Below, in pieces: positions 34,461 through 43,693 of a stretch of DNA of 64,000 nucleotides; positions within the stretch are counted from its first letter, which is position 1; the number at the start of each line of letters is the position of its first letter. The translations under genes and the position numbers were made by a program. The notes under the pieces are model-generated. The model made no database searches and was not told the DNA's origin. It saw only the letters and a program-made list of their open reading frames with translations. This DNA is from JANXUR01 sp038229415 (GTDB lineage: Bacteria > Acidobacteriota > Terriglobia > Terriglobales > Acidobacteriaceae): the NCBI GenBank assembly GCA_038229415.1, contig JBBROM010000005.1, forward strand, positions 196,675-260,674, in the 5' to 3' direction.

Positions 34461-35873
34461 ATGAAACGCTCAACGATGCTACGAGTTATGGTTCGAGTTG
34501 CGACTCTCTTCGTGATGTTCGCGGTATGGATCGGTTCCGCCTCCGCGCAAGACAAAGCCATCGAGAAAGCGATTGTGCTGAAGGGCGGCAAGGTTCTGAC
34601 CATCTCGCACGGCGTGATTGAAAACGGCGTCGTCGTGATGCAGGGTGGCAAGATCGTTGCCGTCGGCAGCGCGGATACGTTGATTCCAGCGGGGGCGGAC
34701 GTGCGCGACGTCACAGGCATGACGGTCTATCCAGGACTGATTGATTCCGAAACGCAGCTTGGCCTTGTGGAAATTTCCGCCGAAAAGATGACGGTGGACA
34801 CCTCCGAGCCCAGCGACGAGATCATGCCGCACATGCATGTGTACGACGCATTTCACGCGGAGTCGGAACTGATTCCGGTGACCCGGATGAACGGCATCAC
34901 CAACGTGATCGTCGCGCCCGAAGGCGAAGACACGCTGCCGGGGCAGGATGCCTTCGTGCAACTCGCTGGGCGTTCGGCGGAGGAGATGTTGCTGATTCGC
35001 GACATCGCCATGCCGATGAACTTCGGCCCTGACCAGCGGCGCCGCGGCGGCAGAGGCGGTGGTGGCGGCAAGTATCCTTCGACGCGCATGGGGCTGATTA
35101 CACAGATGCGGCAAACTTTTCTGGACGCGCAGGACTATCAACAGAAGTGGGCCGACTACGAAAAGAAGAAAGCTGAGTTTGCGGCAAAGGACAGCGCGAA
35201 AGACGCTTCCAAGAACGTCTCGAAAGATGGCAAGGGCAAGGATACGAAAGAGAAGGACAGCCCCAAGGATCCGCCGTCGCCGCCTAAGCGCGATCTAAAG
35301 CTGGAGGCGCTGGTGCCGTATCTCGAGGGCAAGAAGCCAGTGATCTTGCACACCGAAGATGCCAGCGACGTGCAGACTGCCGTCCGCATGGCCAATGAAT
35401 TTCACCTGAAGCTGGTGCTGGCGGGGCTTACGCAAGCGCAGCCGGTGCTCGACTGGATTGCCGAACAAAAGCTGCCGGTCATTGTCGGCTCCATCTATAA
35501 CGATCCCAAACAGCACACGCGTTACGACTCGGTGTTCACGCTGCCAGCCGAGTTATACAAACGCGGCGTGAAGATTGCCTTCGCCAGCTATGACGCCCAC
35601 AACGTGCGCAATCTTCCGTATGCGGCGGGATATGCCGTGGCTTTCGGCCTGCCGCACGATGAAGCACTCAAGGCAATCACGCTGAACCCGGCGGAGATTT
35701 GGGGCGTGGCCGATCAATATGGGTCACTCGATGCTGGCAAAGTGGCCAGTGTGGTGGTGGCCGATGGCGATCCCCTGGAACTTCGTACGGACGTCAAGCA
35801 TCTTTACATTCGGGGTCGCGAGATTCCCTTGACCAGCAAGCAGACGCGCTTGCGAGACCAGTATTCTCAATAA
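34461..35873 (+). CDS. amidohydrolase paralogue lacking metal ligands
   Basis: Exported homologue of the preceding protein (470 residues, signal peptide ending ASAQD). The overall pattern is kept (GMTVYPGLIDSETQLG aligns with the partner's HSHSALD region, AITLNPAEIWGVADQYGSLDAGKVASVVV at the end), but HxH is replaced by SET, and the partner's FHHALEA becomes LAGLTQA. LHTED and ASYDAHN keep one His and one Asp. It also has a low-complexity lysine/aspartate-rich insertion at about residues 230-275 (KDSAKDASKNVSKDGKGKD). It may be a structural partner or a pseudoenzyme. The ATG starts immediately after the upstream stop. Confidence 0.82.
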   Translation: MKRSTMLRVMVRVATLFVMFAVWIGSASAQDKAIEKAIVLKGGKVLTISHGVIENGVVVMQGGKIVAVGSADTLIPAGADVRDVTGMTVYPGLIDSETQLGLVEISAEKMTVDTSEPSDEIMPHMHVYDAFHAESELIPVTRMNGITNVIVAPEGEDTLPGQDAFVQLAGRSAEEMLLIRDIAMPMNFGPDQRRRGGRGGGGGKYPSTRMGLITQMRQTFLDAQDYQQKWADYEKKKAEFAAKDSAKDASKNVSKDGKGKDTKEKDSPKDPPSPPKRDLKLEALVPYLEGKKPVILHTEDASDVQTAVRMANEFHLKLVLAGLTQAQPVLDWIAEQKLPVIVGSIYNDPKQHTRYDSVFTLPAELYKRGVKIAFASYDAHNVRNLPYAAGYAVAFGLPHDEALKAITLNPAEIWGVADQYGSLDAGKVASVVVADGDPLELRTDVKHLYIRGREIPLTSKQTRLRDQYSQ

Positions 35874-35947
35874 GATACGAGTCGCAGGCGGGGCGAAATG
35901 CTGCCGGTGGGGTTTGACCTGTGCGGGGGTGCAGGTTAGCATTAGAT

Positions 35948-35983
35948 ATGCCCGCTCGTCATGCAGTTTGCATGCGCGGGCAT
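35948..35983 (+). terminator. terminator-like hairpin
   Basis: Outer stem ATGCCCGC/GCGGGCAT and inner stem CATGC/GCATG with an AGTTT loop, followed by TGTTCCTTT. It lies 75 bases after the amidohydrolase pair and just before the acpP promoter candidate. Confidence 0.55.
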
Positions 35984-35989
35984 TGTTCC

Positions 35990-36018
35990 TTTACAGGGAT
36001 TTTCGGCGACTTTACACT
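35990..36018 (+). promoter_or_regulatory. candidate acpP-fabF promoter
   Basis: TTTACA, 17-base spacer, TACACT, a fair sigma-70-type match, about 93 bases before the acpP ATG. Only motif and position support it. Confidence 0.4.
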
Positions 36019-36110
36019 ATTGAGTCGCACCGCGTGGCTGGTTAAAAGCGCGCGGGCTGTATAAAGTGTGTCCGGAATCGGCAAGGTTCCGGAAAATTTG
36101 AGGAGAGACA

Positions 36111-36356
36111 ATGGCAGCAGGTGTGGAAGAGAAAGTTAAGCAGATTATCGTGGAGCAGTTGGGCGTGGACGAAGGCGAGGTAACGCCGAATGCGTCGTTT
36201 GTGGACGACCTGGGCGCGGATTCGCTGGACACCGTGGAACTGGTGATGGCCTTTGAAGAAGGCTTCAACATCGAGATTCCCGACGAGGACGCCGAAAAGA
36301 TTCGCACCGTCCATGACGCGGTGGAGTACATCAAAAAGCATTCGAAGGGTAACTAA
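36111..36356 (+). CDS. acpP: acyl carrier protein
   Basis: Carrier of growing fatty-acid chains, 81 residues, acidic. The phosphopantetheine-accepting serine is Ser38 in the GADSLD motif, followed by the normal helix (TVELVMAFEEGFNIEIPDEDAEKI). The ATG has a GAGGAGA ribosome-binding site. fabF follows after 4 bases. AcpS, which modifies it, is encoded at 19916. Confidence 0.97.
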   Translation: MAAGVEEKVKQIIVEQLGVDEGEVTPNASFVDDLGADSLDTVELVMAFEEGFNIEIPDEDAEKIRTVHDAVEYIKKHSKGN

Positions 36357-36360
36357 GACT

Positions 36361-37599
36361 TTGGTTCGTCGGGTGGTTGTAACGGGGATTGGCCTGATCT
36401 GTGGCGTGGGCAACACTACGAACCAGGTCTGGCAGGGCGTGTTGGCGGGCAAGAGCGGCGTGGGGCGGATAACGCATTTCGACCCGGCTGAGTTTGCCTG
36501 TCAGATTGCCGCCGAAGTTCGCGGCTTCGACCCGTTGCAGTTCATCGAGAAAAAAGAGCTGAAGAAGATGGGCCGCTTTATCCATCTGGCTTTGGCCGCT
36601 TCCGATGAAGCCATCAAAATGTCGGGCTTGCCGATCACTCCGCAGAACGAAGAGCAGGTGGGCGTGTTCATCGGCTCGGGCATCGGCGGGTTTGATGTGA
36701 TCGAGCGTGAGCACAAGGAATTGCTTAGGGGTGGCCCGCGCAAGATTTCTCCCTTCTTTATTCCAGCTTCCATCATCAATCTGGCAGCGGGGCATGTGAG
36801 CATTCGTTTTGGCGCCAAAGGCCCGAACGAAGCTACGGCCACCGCCTGCACCACCAGTGCGCACGCGCTCGGCGATGCTTACAAGATCATTCAACGTGGC
36901 GAAGCTGACGCCATGATCGCGGGCGGCTCCGAGGCAGCGATTACTCCAATGGGTATCGGCGGATTCGCCGCCATGCGCGCCCTTTCCACCCGCAACGATG
37001 AGCCAGAAAAGGCCAGCCGTCCGTGGGATAAGGATCGCGACGGATTCGTTTGTGGCGAGGGTGCCGGCATCCTGGTGCTGGAAGAGCTTGAAATGGCCAA
37101 GGCTCGCGGCGCAAACATTCTGGCGGAAGTAGTGGGCTACGGCATGAGTGGCGATGCTTACCACATCACCTCGCCTGCACCGAATCACGACGGAGCCTTC
37201 CGGGTGATGCGGAACGCGTTGAAGAGCGCAGGCCTGGAACCCGAGGCGATTGGTTACGTCAACGCGCATGGCACTTCCACCGACATCGGCGACCGGCTGG
37301 AAACGGTCGCGATTCGCAATACGTTTGGCGCGCATGCCTACAAAATGGCGGTCAGTTCCACCAAGTCTATGACTGGGCACTTGCTGGGCGGCGCAGGCGG
37401 GCTGGAAGCAGGCCTCACCGTCTTGGCGCTGCGTGAGCAGATTCTTCCGCCAACGATTAACCTCGACCATCCTGATGCGGATTGCGATCTCGACTACGTG
37501 CCTCACACCGCCCGCAAAGCCTCATTCGAGTATGCACTGAGCAACTCGTTCGGCTTCGGCGGCACGAATGGCGCGCTCATCTTCAAGCGCTGGGAGTAG
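36361..37599 (+). CDS. fabF: beta-ketoacyl-ACP synthase II
   Basis: Condenses malonyl-ACP with acyl-ACP in fatty-acid elongation. Length of 412 residues matches FabF when started at the TTG at 36361, four bases after the acpP stop (LVRRVVVTGIGLICGVG). Catalytic Cys163 lies in ATATACTTSAHALGDA; the two active-site histidines are in NAHGTSTDIGD (about 303) and KSMTGHLLGGAGG (about 340). A longer frame starting inside acpP was rejected. The acpP-fabF-acyltransferase order points to a lipid-synthesis operon. Confidence 0.96.
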   Translation: MVRRVVVTGIGLICGVGNTTNQVWQGVLAGKSGVGRITHFDPAEFACQIAAEVRGFDPLQFIEKKELKKMGRFIHLALAASDEAIKMSGLPITPQNEEQVGVFIGSGIGGFDVIEREHKELLRGGPRKISPFFIPASIINLAAGHVSIRFGAKGPNEATATACTTSAHALGDAYKIIQRGEADAMIAGGSEAAITPMGIGGFAAMRALSTRNDEPEKASRPWDKDRDGFVCGEGAGILVLEELEMAKARGANILAEVVGYGMSGDAYHITSPAPNHDGAFRVMRNALKSAGLEPEAIGYVNAHGTSTDIGDRLETVAIRNTFGAHAYKMAVSSTKSMTGHLLGGAGGLEAGLTVLALREQILPPTINLDHPDADCDLDYVPHTARKASFEYALSNSFGFGGTNGALIFKRWE

Positions 37600-37605
37600 C
37601 GGCCC

Positions 37606-38295
37606 GTGCCGCGCCAATTCACGCTGCTGCAACGCATATTGCTGTGGCTGGCATCCTGGGCGGGCTATCTCGCGATTCGCGCCATCTGCTCCACCATGAC
37701 GTTCGAGTATTCGGTGGAAGAGGGCGGCACGGAAGATTTCTTTGGCACTCCCATCATCTACAGCTTCTGGCATCGCTGTGTGTTTTCCGCGGCGTACTGC
37801 TTTCGCAATCACGATATTCAGGTGATGACCAGCGCCAGCTTCGATGGCGAGATTATCGCGCGCATCATTCAGCGGCTCGGCTTTGGCGCAGTGCGCGGAT
37901 CGAGCAGCCGGGGTGGCGCGGCGGCACTGGTCGGAATGCGTCAGCAAGTGGAGCAAGGCCGTACCGTCGCGTTCACGATTGATGGCCCACGCGGCCCGAT
38001 CTATGTTGCCAAGCCGGGGCCAGTGGGACTGGCCAGGCTCACGGGCCGTCCGATGGTCGCATTCTACGTCGCCGTGGATCGCGCTTGGATACTCAACTCG
38101 TGGGATTGCATGGTGATTCCCAAGCCCTTTGCGCACGCGCACTATCGCGTGAGCAAGCTCATGCCCGTGCCCGCCGAGGCGGACTCTGACGAAGATCGCG
38201 CAAAATACCTGGCCGAGTTGCAAGTCGCTCTGGAGCGGGTGCGGCACTATGCAGACAATGAGGTGGGCTGTACCGAGGGCGTTTGCGGACTGTAA
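37606..38295 (+). CDS. DUF374 lysophospholipid acyltransferase-like protein
   Basis: Membrane-associated acyltransferase-family protein, 229 residues. N-terminal hydrophobic helix (residues 8-28), then an acyltransferase core with FWHRCVFSAAYCFRN, TSASFDGEIIARIIQRLGFGAVRGSSSRGG and DGPRGPIYVAKPGPVGLARLTG. These match the DUF374 family, relatives of lipid A and glycerolipid acyltransferases. The substrate is unknown, but the position directly behind acpP-fabF suggests use of acyl-ACP. Start GTG at 37606 with GGGAG ribosome-binding site. Confidence 0.85.
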   Translation: MPRQFTLLQRILLWLASWAGYLAIRAICSTMTFEYSVEEGGTEDFFGTPIIYSFWHRCVFSAAYCFRNHDIQVMTSASFDGEIIARIIQRLGFGAVRGSSSRGGAAALVGMRQQVEQGRTVAFTIDGPRGPIYVAKPGPVGLARLTGRPMVAFYVAVDRAWILNSWDCMVIPKPFAHAHYRVSKLMPVPAEADSDEDRAKYLAELQVALERVRHYADNEVGCTEGVCGL

Positions 38296-38398
38296 CGCGC
38301 GTTTCATGATGCAAGTTGACTTAAGCCCGCCAACCGTCCAAACTTGAAATAGCAATCAAGAAATCCAAGCTTTGTTTTCGTGCCGCTCAAGTCTTATT

Positions 38399-38585
38399 TG
38401 CGGTGTGTGGCTCCCTGTGTGGGAGTGATTCGGGAAGCGGGTGAAAATCCCGCGCTGACGCGCAACTGTAAGCGAGGAAACGGGCTGGTGCCACTGGGTG
38501 CAAACCTGGGAAGGCTCCCGCCGAAAGCGAACGCAGATTTTTAGCAAAACGCGTTCTTACTCGCAAAGCCAGGATACCGACCGCG
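38399..38585 (+). ncRNA. cobalamin riboswitch
   Basis: All landmark segments of the adenosylcobalamin aptamer are in order: GGGAAGCGGGTGAAAATCCC at 38432-38451, CGCTGACGCGCAACTGTAAGC, GTGCCACTGGGTGC, CTGGGAAGGC and the B12 box AGCCAGGATACCGACCGC at 38567-38584. It lies just upstream of a BtuB-like receptor gene whose ribosome-binding site is at 38617-38623, so control of translation or transcription by cobalamin is expected. The expression platform is not obvious by eye. Confidence 0.92.
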
Positions 38586-38628
38586 CACTGTGTGCTCTTC
38601 ACCTTCTTCGCGCCTAAGGAGGCAACCT

Positions 38629-40932
38629 ATGCGTGCGTTATTTGTTCTGTTCTTTGTTTTTCTGCTGCTTCCGTCTCTTCTTGTTTCCCAGTCGGCTCCT
38701 GCTGTTCCCGTGCGTCCCGGCCAACCTGTCGGGCATGTTGCCGTCGTCGCAGGAACGGCTCCCCATCTGTTGATTGTCACAGTCAGCGACCCCAGTGGTG
38801 CATTGGTCGCGGGCGCGCGTGTGGAACTGCTCTCCGCAACCGGGGCGCTGGTATCGGTCCGCGCAACTTCCGCGATTGGCGACGCCGCACTGCCCGGCGT
38901 GACCGCCGGCAAGTTCACCTTGCGAGTGCTGGCCGCAGGCTTCGCAGAAAAAATTCTGCCGCTAACAGTCGGAGACGGCCCCGTGCCAACCGGCGGTGAG
39001 CGCTTTGCCGTGCAACTGGAAGTAGCCAATCCGGGCGAAGTGGTGGTGGTCAGTTCGACATTGCTTCCCGTCACCGAGTCCGAGGGCATCGGCCAAGTTT
39101 CGTCGCTCGACCACGACCAACTGCAACTGATGCAGCCAACCGCAGCCAACGACGCGGTGCGCTTTCTGCCCGGGGCCGTCGTCAACACTGCGGGCCAGCG
39201 CGGCGGAATCTCATCGCTATTCGTGCGCGGCGGCGAGTCGCGTTACAACAAAGTGCTGGTAGATGGCGTGCCCGTAAACGAACCCGGAGGAACCTTCAAC
39301 TTTGGCGACGTGCCACTGGCGTCGGTGGATCGCATCGAGCTGCTTCGCGGCGCGCAGAGTGCGCTCTATGGCTCGGACGCCATCACCAGCGTGGTGCAGT
39401 TGTTTTCGGCCACCGGCCACACGGAAGCACCGGAGCTGAAGCTCACTTCCAGCGGCGGCAACTTCGGCACCGCCACCGGCAACGCGGAGCTTTCGCAGGC
39501 GGTCGGCCGTTTCGACTACAACCTCTTCGCCGACGAATTCCACACCCACGGACAAGGTGCGAATGATGGCTACAGCGCTTCGTCGCAGGGCGCGAACGCA
39601 GGTGTCGAACTCAATGACTGGGCTTCCGCTCGGGTGCGGGTGCGGCACAACAACACGCGTACTGGTGTGCCTTCGGCATGGGACTTCAACGGCGCTCGCC
39701 TGCTGGCACCCGATTCCGACCAGTATGCCCGTCAGAACACCACGCTCGGCAGTCTGGAATTTCTGCTGCATCCCGGCAAGCGCTGGCAGCACCATGTCTC
39801 CGGCTATGACTACTACACCAATCGCCTGAACGCCGACAGTGTTGCCGACCGCGGCTGCGACGGCATCAGCGTCTTCATTGACTGCGCCTTCCGCACCATT
39901 GGCGACATCAATCGCTCCGGATTCAAATATCAGGGCGAGTACACGCCGCGCGGCTGGGCCAAGTCGGTGTTCGGATACGAGTTTGAAGATGAGAATGCGT
40001 TCTTCGACTCCAGCTCGGCATTTGGAAATTCGCCCACGCATGGCCTGCGGCGCAATCACGCACTGTTTGGCGAAGAGCTGCTGGCATGGAAGCAGTTGTC
40101 GGTGGTGCTCAGCGGGCGTTACGTCCACAACGAAAGTTTTGGCGACAAGGCCGTGCCGCGGGTGGCAGCGAGTTATGTGCTGCACCAAGGCGGAGGTACG
40201 TTGGGCGCGACGCGATTGCGCTTCGCCTACGCCACCGGCATCAAGGCGCCGCGTTTTGAAGAGTCTTTCGGCAACGGTGGTGGTTTTCCGACCAAACCGA
40301 ACAACGCGCTAAAGCCGGAGCAGACGCGCTCGTTCGAGGCAGGCTTCACCCAGAGTTTGGCCAGCGACAAAGTGTCGCTGTCGTCCACGTACTTTCGCAA
40401 TCGCTTTCGCGACCAGATTGACTTTGCATTTCTCGACTGTGCCCCATATTGCGGCCAGTATGTGAACGTCAATCAGGCACTGGCGCATGGCGTGGAAACC
40501 GAGCTGCAAGGCCGGGTGAATTCACGGCTGTCGTGGTCGGTGTCGCATACCTATACCTCCACGCGGATCGAGTCTGCACCGTTTGCATTCGATCCGCTGC
40601 TCAGCGAAGGCAAGCCGCTACTACGTCGTCCGCATCATGCCGGTACGGCGCAGATAACTTACGTCGCGCAGAAGTGGGGAGCGAATGTTGGTGCGAGTTT
40701 CGTGGGACGTCGTCCCGACTCAGACTTCCTGGGCTTCGGTGTGACCCACGCCGCGGGCTATGCACTGGTGAATCTCGGCGGATGGTACGCCGTCCATCCC
40801 AATGTCACCGCGTTTGTGAACGTGGAGAATGCCACCAACCGGCAGTACAACGAAGTCGTGGGCTATCCCGGATTGAGCGCTAATGTTCGCGCAGGTCTGC
40901 GGTTTCGCATCGGGAAGGGGATCGAACACTAG
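38629..40932 (+). CDS. btuB: TonB-dependent receptor, BtuB-like
   Basis: Outer-membrane active transporter, 767 residues from the ATG at 38629 (AAGGAGG ribosome-binding site). Signal peptide at residues 1-21; then a carboxypeptidase-regulatory-like beta-sandwich at about 45-120 (VTVSDPSGALVAGARVEL), often seen in such receptors of this phylum; plug domain about 150-270 (SSLFVRGGESRYNKVLVDGVPVN, RIELLRGAQSALYGSDA); and the barrel to the end. The last residues RFRIGKGIEH are a barrel strand plus a short tail rather than the usual terminal aromatic. The riboswitch directly upstream indicates uptake of cobalamin or a related corrinoid. Confidence 0.9.
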   Translation: MRALFVLFFVFLLLPSLLVSQSAPAVPVRPGQPVGHVAVVAGTAPHLLIVTVSDPSGALVAGARVELLSATGALVSVRATSAIGDAALPGVTAGKFTLRVLAAGFAEKILPLTVGDGPVPTGGERFAVQLEVANPGEVVVVSSTLLPVTESEGIGQVSSLDHDQLQLMQPTAANDAVRFLPGAVVNTAGQRGGISSLFVRGGESRYNKVLVDGVPVNEPGGTFNFGDVPLASVDRIELLRGAQSALYGSDAITSVVQLFSATGHTEAPELKLTSSGGNFGTATGNAELSQAVGRFDYNLFADEFHTHGQGANDGYSASSQGANAGVELNDWASARVRVRHNNTRTGVPSAWDFNGARLLAPDSDQYARQNTTLGSLEFLLHPGKRWQHHVSGYDYYTNRLNADSVADRGCDGISVFIDCAFRTIGDINRSGFKYQGEYTPRGWAKSVFGYEFEDENAFFDSSSAFGNSPTHGLRRNHALFGEELLAWKQLSVVLSGRYVHNESFGDKAVPRVAASYVLHQGGGTLGATRLRFAYATGIKAPRFEESFGNGGGFPTKPNNALKPEQTRSFEAGFTQSLASDKVSLSSTYFRNRFRDQIDFAFLDCAPYCGQYVNVNQALAHGVETELQGRVNSRLSWSVSHTYTSTRIESAPFAFDPLLSEGKPLLRRPHHAGTAQITYVAQKWGANVGASFVGRRPDSDFLGFGVTHAAGYALVNLGGWYAVHPNVTAFVNVENATNRQYNEVVGYPGLSANVRAGLRFRIGKGIEH

Positions 40933-40958
40933 ATTAAAAGGACGAAGCGTGGTGCAGG

Positions 40959-41624
40959 TTATGCCTTGACGAGTCCGCCCGAAAGATAGGCGTGCTTGAG
41001 GGCGTGCAGCTTGCGGATCTCGTCCTCTTCGAGCGGACGCCCACCGCCCAGCTGGTGTGCGACCAGCGCAATCTTGGCAAACTGCTCCACCGCTTCCATT
41101 TTTAGATACGCGGCTTCGAGACTCGGCCCATAGGTAACGACGCCATGGTTCTGCATCAGAATGGCGTCGAAGTCGCCGACGTAAGGTTCGAGTGAGCGTG
41201 CGAGGTCTGGCGTACCGGGCGTTGCGTAACGAGCCAGGGGAACAGAGCCAAGGCCGACGACGACTTCCGGCAGCAGCGGCTGATCGAGCGCCAAGCCCGC
41301 AGCCGCAAAGCCAGTGGCCGTCGGCGGATGCGCATGTACCACCGCCCGCACGTCGGGGCGGTTGCGGTAGATCATCAGGTGCATGCCGATTTCGCTGGAG
41401 GCATTGCGGCGCCCAGCCATATGACGGCCACACAGATCCACGGTCACCATGTCCGACGGCCGCATCATGCCCTTGCAGAGGAGGGTGGGTGTGGTAAGTA
41501 CGCGGCCATCCTCAAGCAGTACGGAGAGATTGCCCTCTGTGGACGCGATGAGGCAGCTCTCATGGAGCATCTTGCCGAAGCGAACCAGCTCGCGCCGCTG
41601 AGTTTGAGGATCGTTCTTTTTCAT
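40959..41624 (-). CDS. class II aldolase/adducin family protein
   Basis: Zinc-dependent aldolase-fold protein, 221 residues; L-fuculose-phosphate aldolase is the archetype. Residues STEGNLSVLLEDG, SSEIGMHLMIYRNRPDVRAVVHAHPPTATGFA (metal-binding His-Ala-His, catalytic Glu region) and LMQNHGVVTYG (third metal His) match the family. The ATG at 41624 opens the conserved N-terminus; an extension upstream was rejected. The metabolite is unknown; it could act in fucose, rhamnose or methylthioribulose metabolism. It is divergent from queA, with about 120 bases between them. Confidence 0.87.
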   Translation of the reverse strand: MKKNDPQTQRRELVRFGKMLHESCLIASTEGNLSVLLEDGRVLTTPTLLCKGMMRPSDMVTVDLCGRHMAGRRNASSEIGMHLMIYRNRPDVRAVVHAHPPTATGFAAAGLALDQPLLPEVVVGLGSVPLARYATPGTPDLARSLEPYVGDFDAILMQNHGVVTYGPSLEAAYLKMEAVEQFAKIALVAHQLGGGRPLEEDEIRKLHALKHAYLSGGLVKA

Positions 41625-41747
41625 CGAGTGTGGGCTTTTCCGTGTAAGAAAATGTTGGCGTATCTTACCGTACCTCGCGCGCCAACACAATGTACATTTG
41701 GTCAATACTTGATAAACCCCCAACTAAAGGGGTAAAAAGTCCATAAA

Positions 41748-42845
41748 ATGCGAGTGTCAGACTTCCAATTCGAGCTTCCGGAACAGCAAATTGCCCGTCA
41801 CCCCCTGCCCGATCGGTCGGCTTCGCGCTTGTTGCAAGTGAGTCGGGCGGGCGGATGGCAAGACCGCCAGTTCGCCGAACTTCCGGCGCTATTGCGCGCA
41901 GGCGACCTGCTGGTGCACAACAACACAAAGGTGATTCCGGCAAGATTGTTCGGGCGCAGGGAATCGAACGGAGCACCTGTAAAGCCAGCTTCCACAGGTA
42001 GGGAGATCGAAGTGCTGCTCACGCGCCAGCTTTCCGCTGACGCACTGACGTGGCAGTGTTTGGTGCGGCCAGGCAAGAAAGTTGGAGTCGGCGACCGGAT
42101 TCGTTTCGGCGATGATGCGCCGATTCAGCAGCAGCTTTCGGCTGAGGTAACCGAACGGGGCGACTTCGGCGAGCGGCAACTGAGGTTCGACGCCGTTCCA
42201 GATTTTTGGCAACGGCTGGAAGTGCTGGGCCACGTTCCGCTGCCTCCCTACATGAGCCGCGAGGATGAGCCGGAAGACCGCGAGCGCTACCAGACAGTCT
42301 ATGCGCAAGAGCCGGGATCGGTAGCCGCGCCAACCGCTGGCCTGCACTTTACACCTGAAATTCTGGCGGCACTGGCCGAACGCGGCGTTCAGTCTGCCGA
42401 GATCACGCTGCATGTGGGCCTGGGCACCTTTCAGCCGGTGAAGGTGGAAGTGGTGGAAGAGCACAAGCTACACGCGGAGCCGTATTCGATCTCCGAGGCG
42501 GCGGCTTCCGCCATCAACCGGGCGCTCGCGGAGGGGCGGCGCATCGTGGCGGTGGGCACCACCTCAGTCCGCACGCTGGAACATGCGGCACGCATTGCCA
42601 GCGTTTCGTCAACCAACGTTCCGCGCGTGGAATCGGGCTCGGGAGAGACCAGCCTGTTCATCTATCCGGGTTTTGAATTTCGCGCGGTGGGCGCGATGAT
42701 TACCAACTTTCACCTGCCGGAATCCTCATTGTTAATGCTGGTTTGCGCGCTTGCGGGTAAAGAAAATGTGCTGGCCGCATACCGCCATGCCGTGGCGGCG
42801 GGATACCGGTTTTATTCCTACGGCGATTGCATGCTTGTGGAATAA
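41748..42845 (+). CDS. queA: tRNA queuosine precursor synthase QueA
   Basis: Transfers and isomerises the ribosyl group of S-adenosylmethionine onto 7-aminomethyl-7-deazaguanine in tRNA to give epoxyqueuosine. Length 365 residues. Typical segments: MRVSDFQFELPEQQIARHPLPDRSASRLL at the N-terminus, DLLVHNNTKVIPARL, VAAPTAGLHFTPEIL, LHVGLGTFQPV, GTTSVRTLE and TNFHLPESSLLMLVCA. The ATG at 41748 starts the family N-terminus. tgt and other queuosine genes are not nearby. Confidence 0.96.
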   Translation: MRVSDFQFELPEQQIARHPLPDRSASRLLQVSRAGGWQDRQFAELPALLRAGDLLVHNNTKVIPARLFGRRESNGAPVKPASTGREIEVLLTRQLSADALTWQCLVRPGKKVGVGDRIRFGDDAPIQQQLSAEVTERGDFGERQLRFDAVPDFWQRLEVLGHVPLPPYMSREDEPEDRERYQTVYAQEPGSVAAPTAGLHFTPEILAALAERGVQSAEITLHVGLGTFQPVKVEVVEEHKLHAEPYSISEAAASAINRALAEGRRIVAVGTTSVRTLEHAARIASVSSTNVPRVESGSGETSLFIYPGFEFRAVGAMITNFHLPESSLLMLVCALAGKENVLAAYRHAVAAGYRFYSYGDCMLVE

Positions 42846-42955
42846 AAGCTGCCGTATGCATTCTCGCTATTGACCGCGCGGGCGAAAGAGCATAAGTTGA
42901 TGGGTCGCAGGAGGTTTTCGGGCGAGCTGACCTGTTTTACTCGGAAGGGAAAATC

Positions 42956-43558
42956 ATGATGATTCAATCGGTTGCAACACGTCTTTATACGATTCAAGAA
43001 TTGGTGGCGGGATTGCGCGCGCTGCCGGAAGTTGCATTCGATTCCACCGAGCCTATTCGCGCGTTTCTACAGGCGCATCCCGTGGATCCTGTGACGCTCG
43101 CCCCCTACCTTACCTGGGACGCCCAGCACTACACCCGCAACCTGATTGACCGCACCTCGATCTATGAGTTGATGGCGATTTGCTGGAGCGCGGGGCAGGC
43201 CAGCTCCGTGCATAACCACAAGAACCAGAACTGCTGGATGGCCGTGCCCGTCGGACGTTTGATGGTGCAAAACTACCAGGTGCAGATGGAAGACGTCGCC
43301 TCTGGCCTCTGCCAGCTTATGCCGACCGACTTGATTGAGATGAATCCCGGAGCGCCGTGTGCAGTGAATCCCGAAGAACCCGTGCATAAGGTGACAAATC
43401 CGCGCGAATGGAGCGACCCCGCAGTGAGCCTGCACATTTATTCACGCCCATTCGACAGCTGCATCGTCTACTCCTACGAGCAGGGCACGTGTGGCGAGAT
43501 CAAGCTGCGCTTCAACACCGAATACGGCCTGCCGCTCAAGCAGCCGATGGTGCACTGA
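42956..43558 (+). CDS. cysteine dioxygenase-family cupin protein
   Basis: Non-heme iron thiol dioxygenase, soluble, 200 residues. The iron site is HNH in SSVHNHKNQNCW (His-x-His), with the cysteine of the Cys-Tyr cofactor at the C of NQNCW and the third histidine in PVHKVTN. This is the layout of cysteine dioxygenase type I, which turns L-cysteine into cysteine sulfinate. The substrate could also be another thiol such as 3-mercaptopropionate. ATG with GGAAGGG ribosome-binding site; a second ATG directly follows. A family B repeat separates it from polA. Confidence 0.86.
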   Translation: MMIQSVATRLYTIQELVAGLRALPEVAFDSTEPIRAFLQAHPVDPVTLAPYLTWDAQHYTRNLIDRTSIYELMAICWSAGQASSVHNHKNQNCWMAVPVGRLMVQNYQVQMEDVASGLCQLMPTDLIEMNPGAPCAVNPEEPVHKVTNPREWSDPAVSLHIYSRPFDSCIVYSYEQGTCGEIKLRFNTEYGLPLKQPMVH

Positions 43559-43581
43559 ATGGCGAATCCCTGTTGAGAGTC

Positions 43582-43628
43582 GGTGCCCCACCTTCACCGC
43601 CGCTTTTTTGGCGGTTAAGGTGGGATGC
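43582..43628. repeat. Family B repeat (reverse orientation)
   Basis: GGTGCCCCACCTTCACCGCC with GGCGGTTAAGGTGGG; stem bases differ from other copies but still pair. It contains the ATG (43625) of a longer polA frame, which argues against that start. Confidence 0.75.
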
Positions 43629-43693
43629 GGATTCTTCGGGCGGGTAGGTTTCGATTCCTGTCTCTCTCGCAACGTCCTGCTAAACTTCCTCTC

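Noticed and set aside
36331..37506. 391-codon open frame opposite fabF
   Set aside because: Shadow of fabF with no recognisable domain.
43625..43693. Earlier ATG for polA
   Set aside because: It lies inside a family B repeat; the GTG at 43694 is more plausible.
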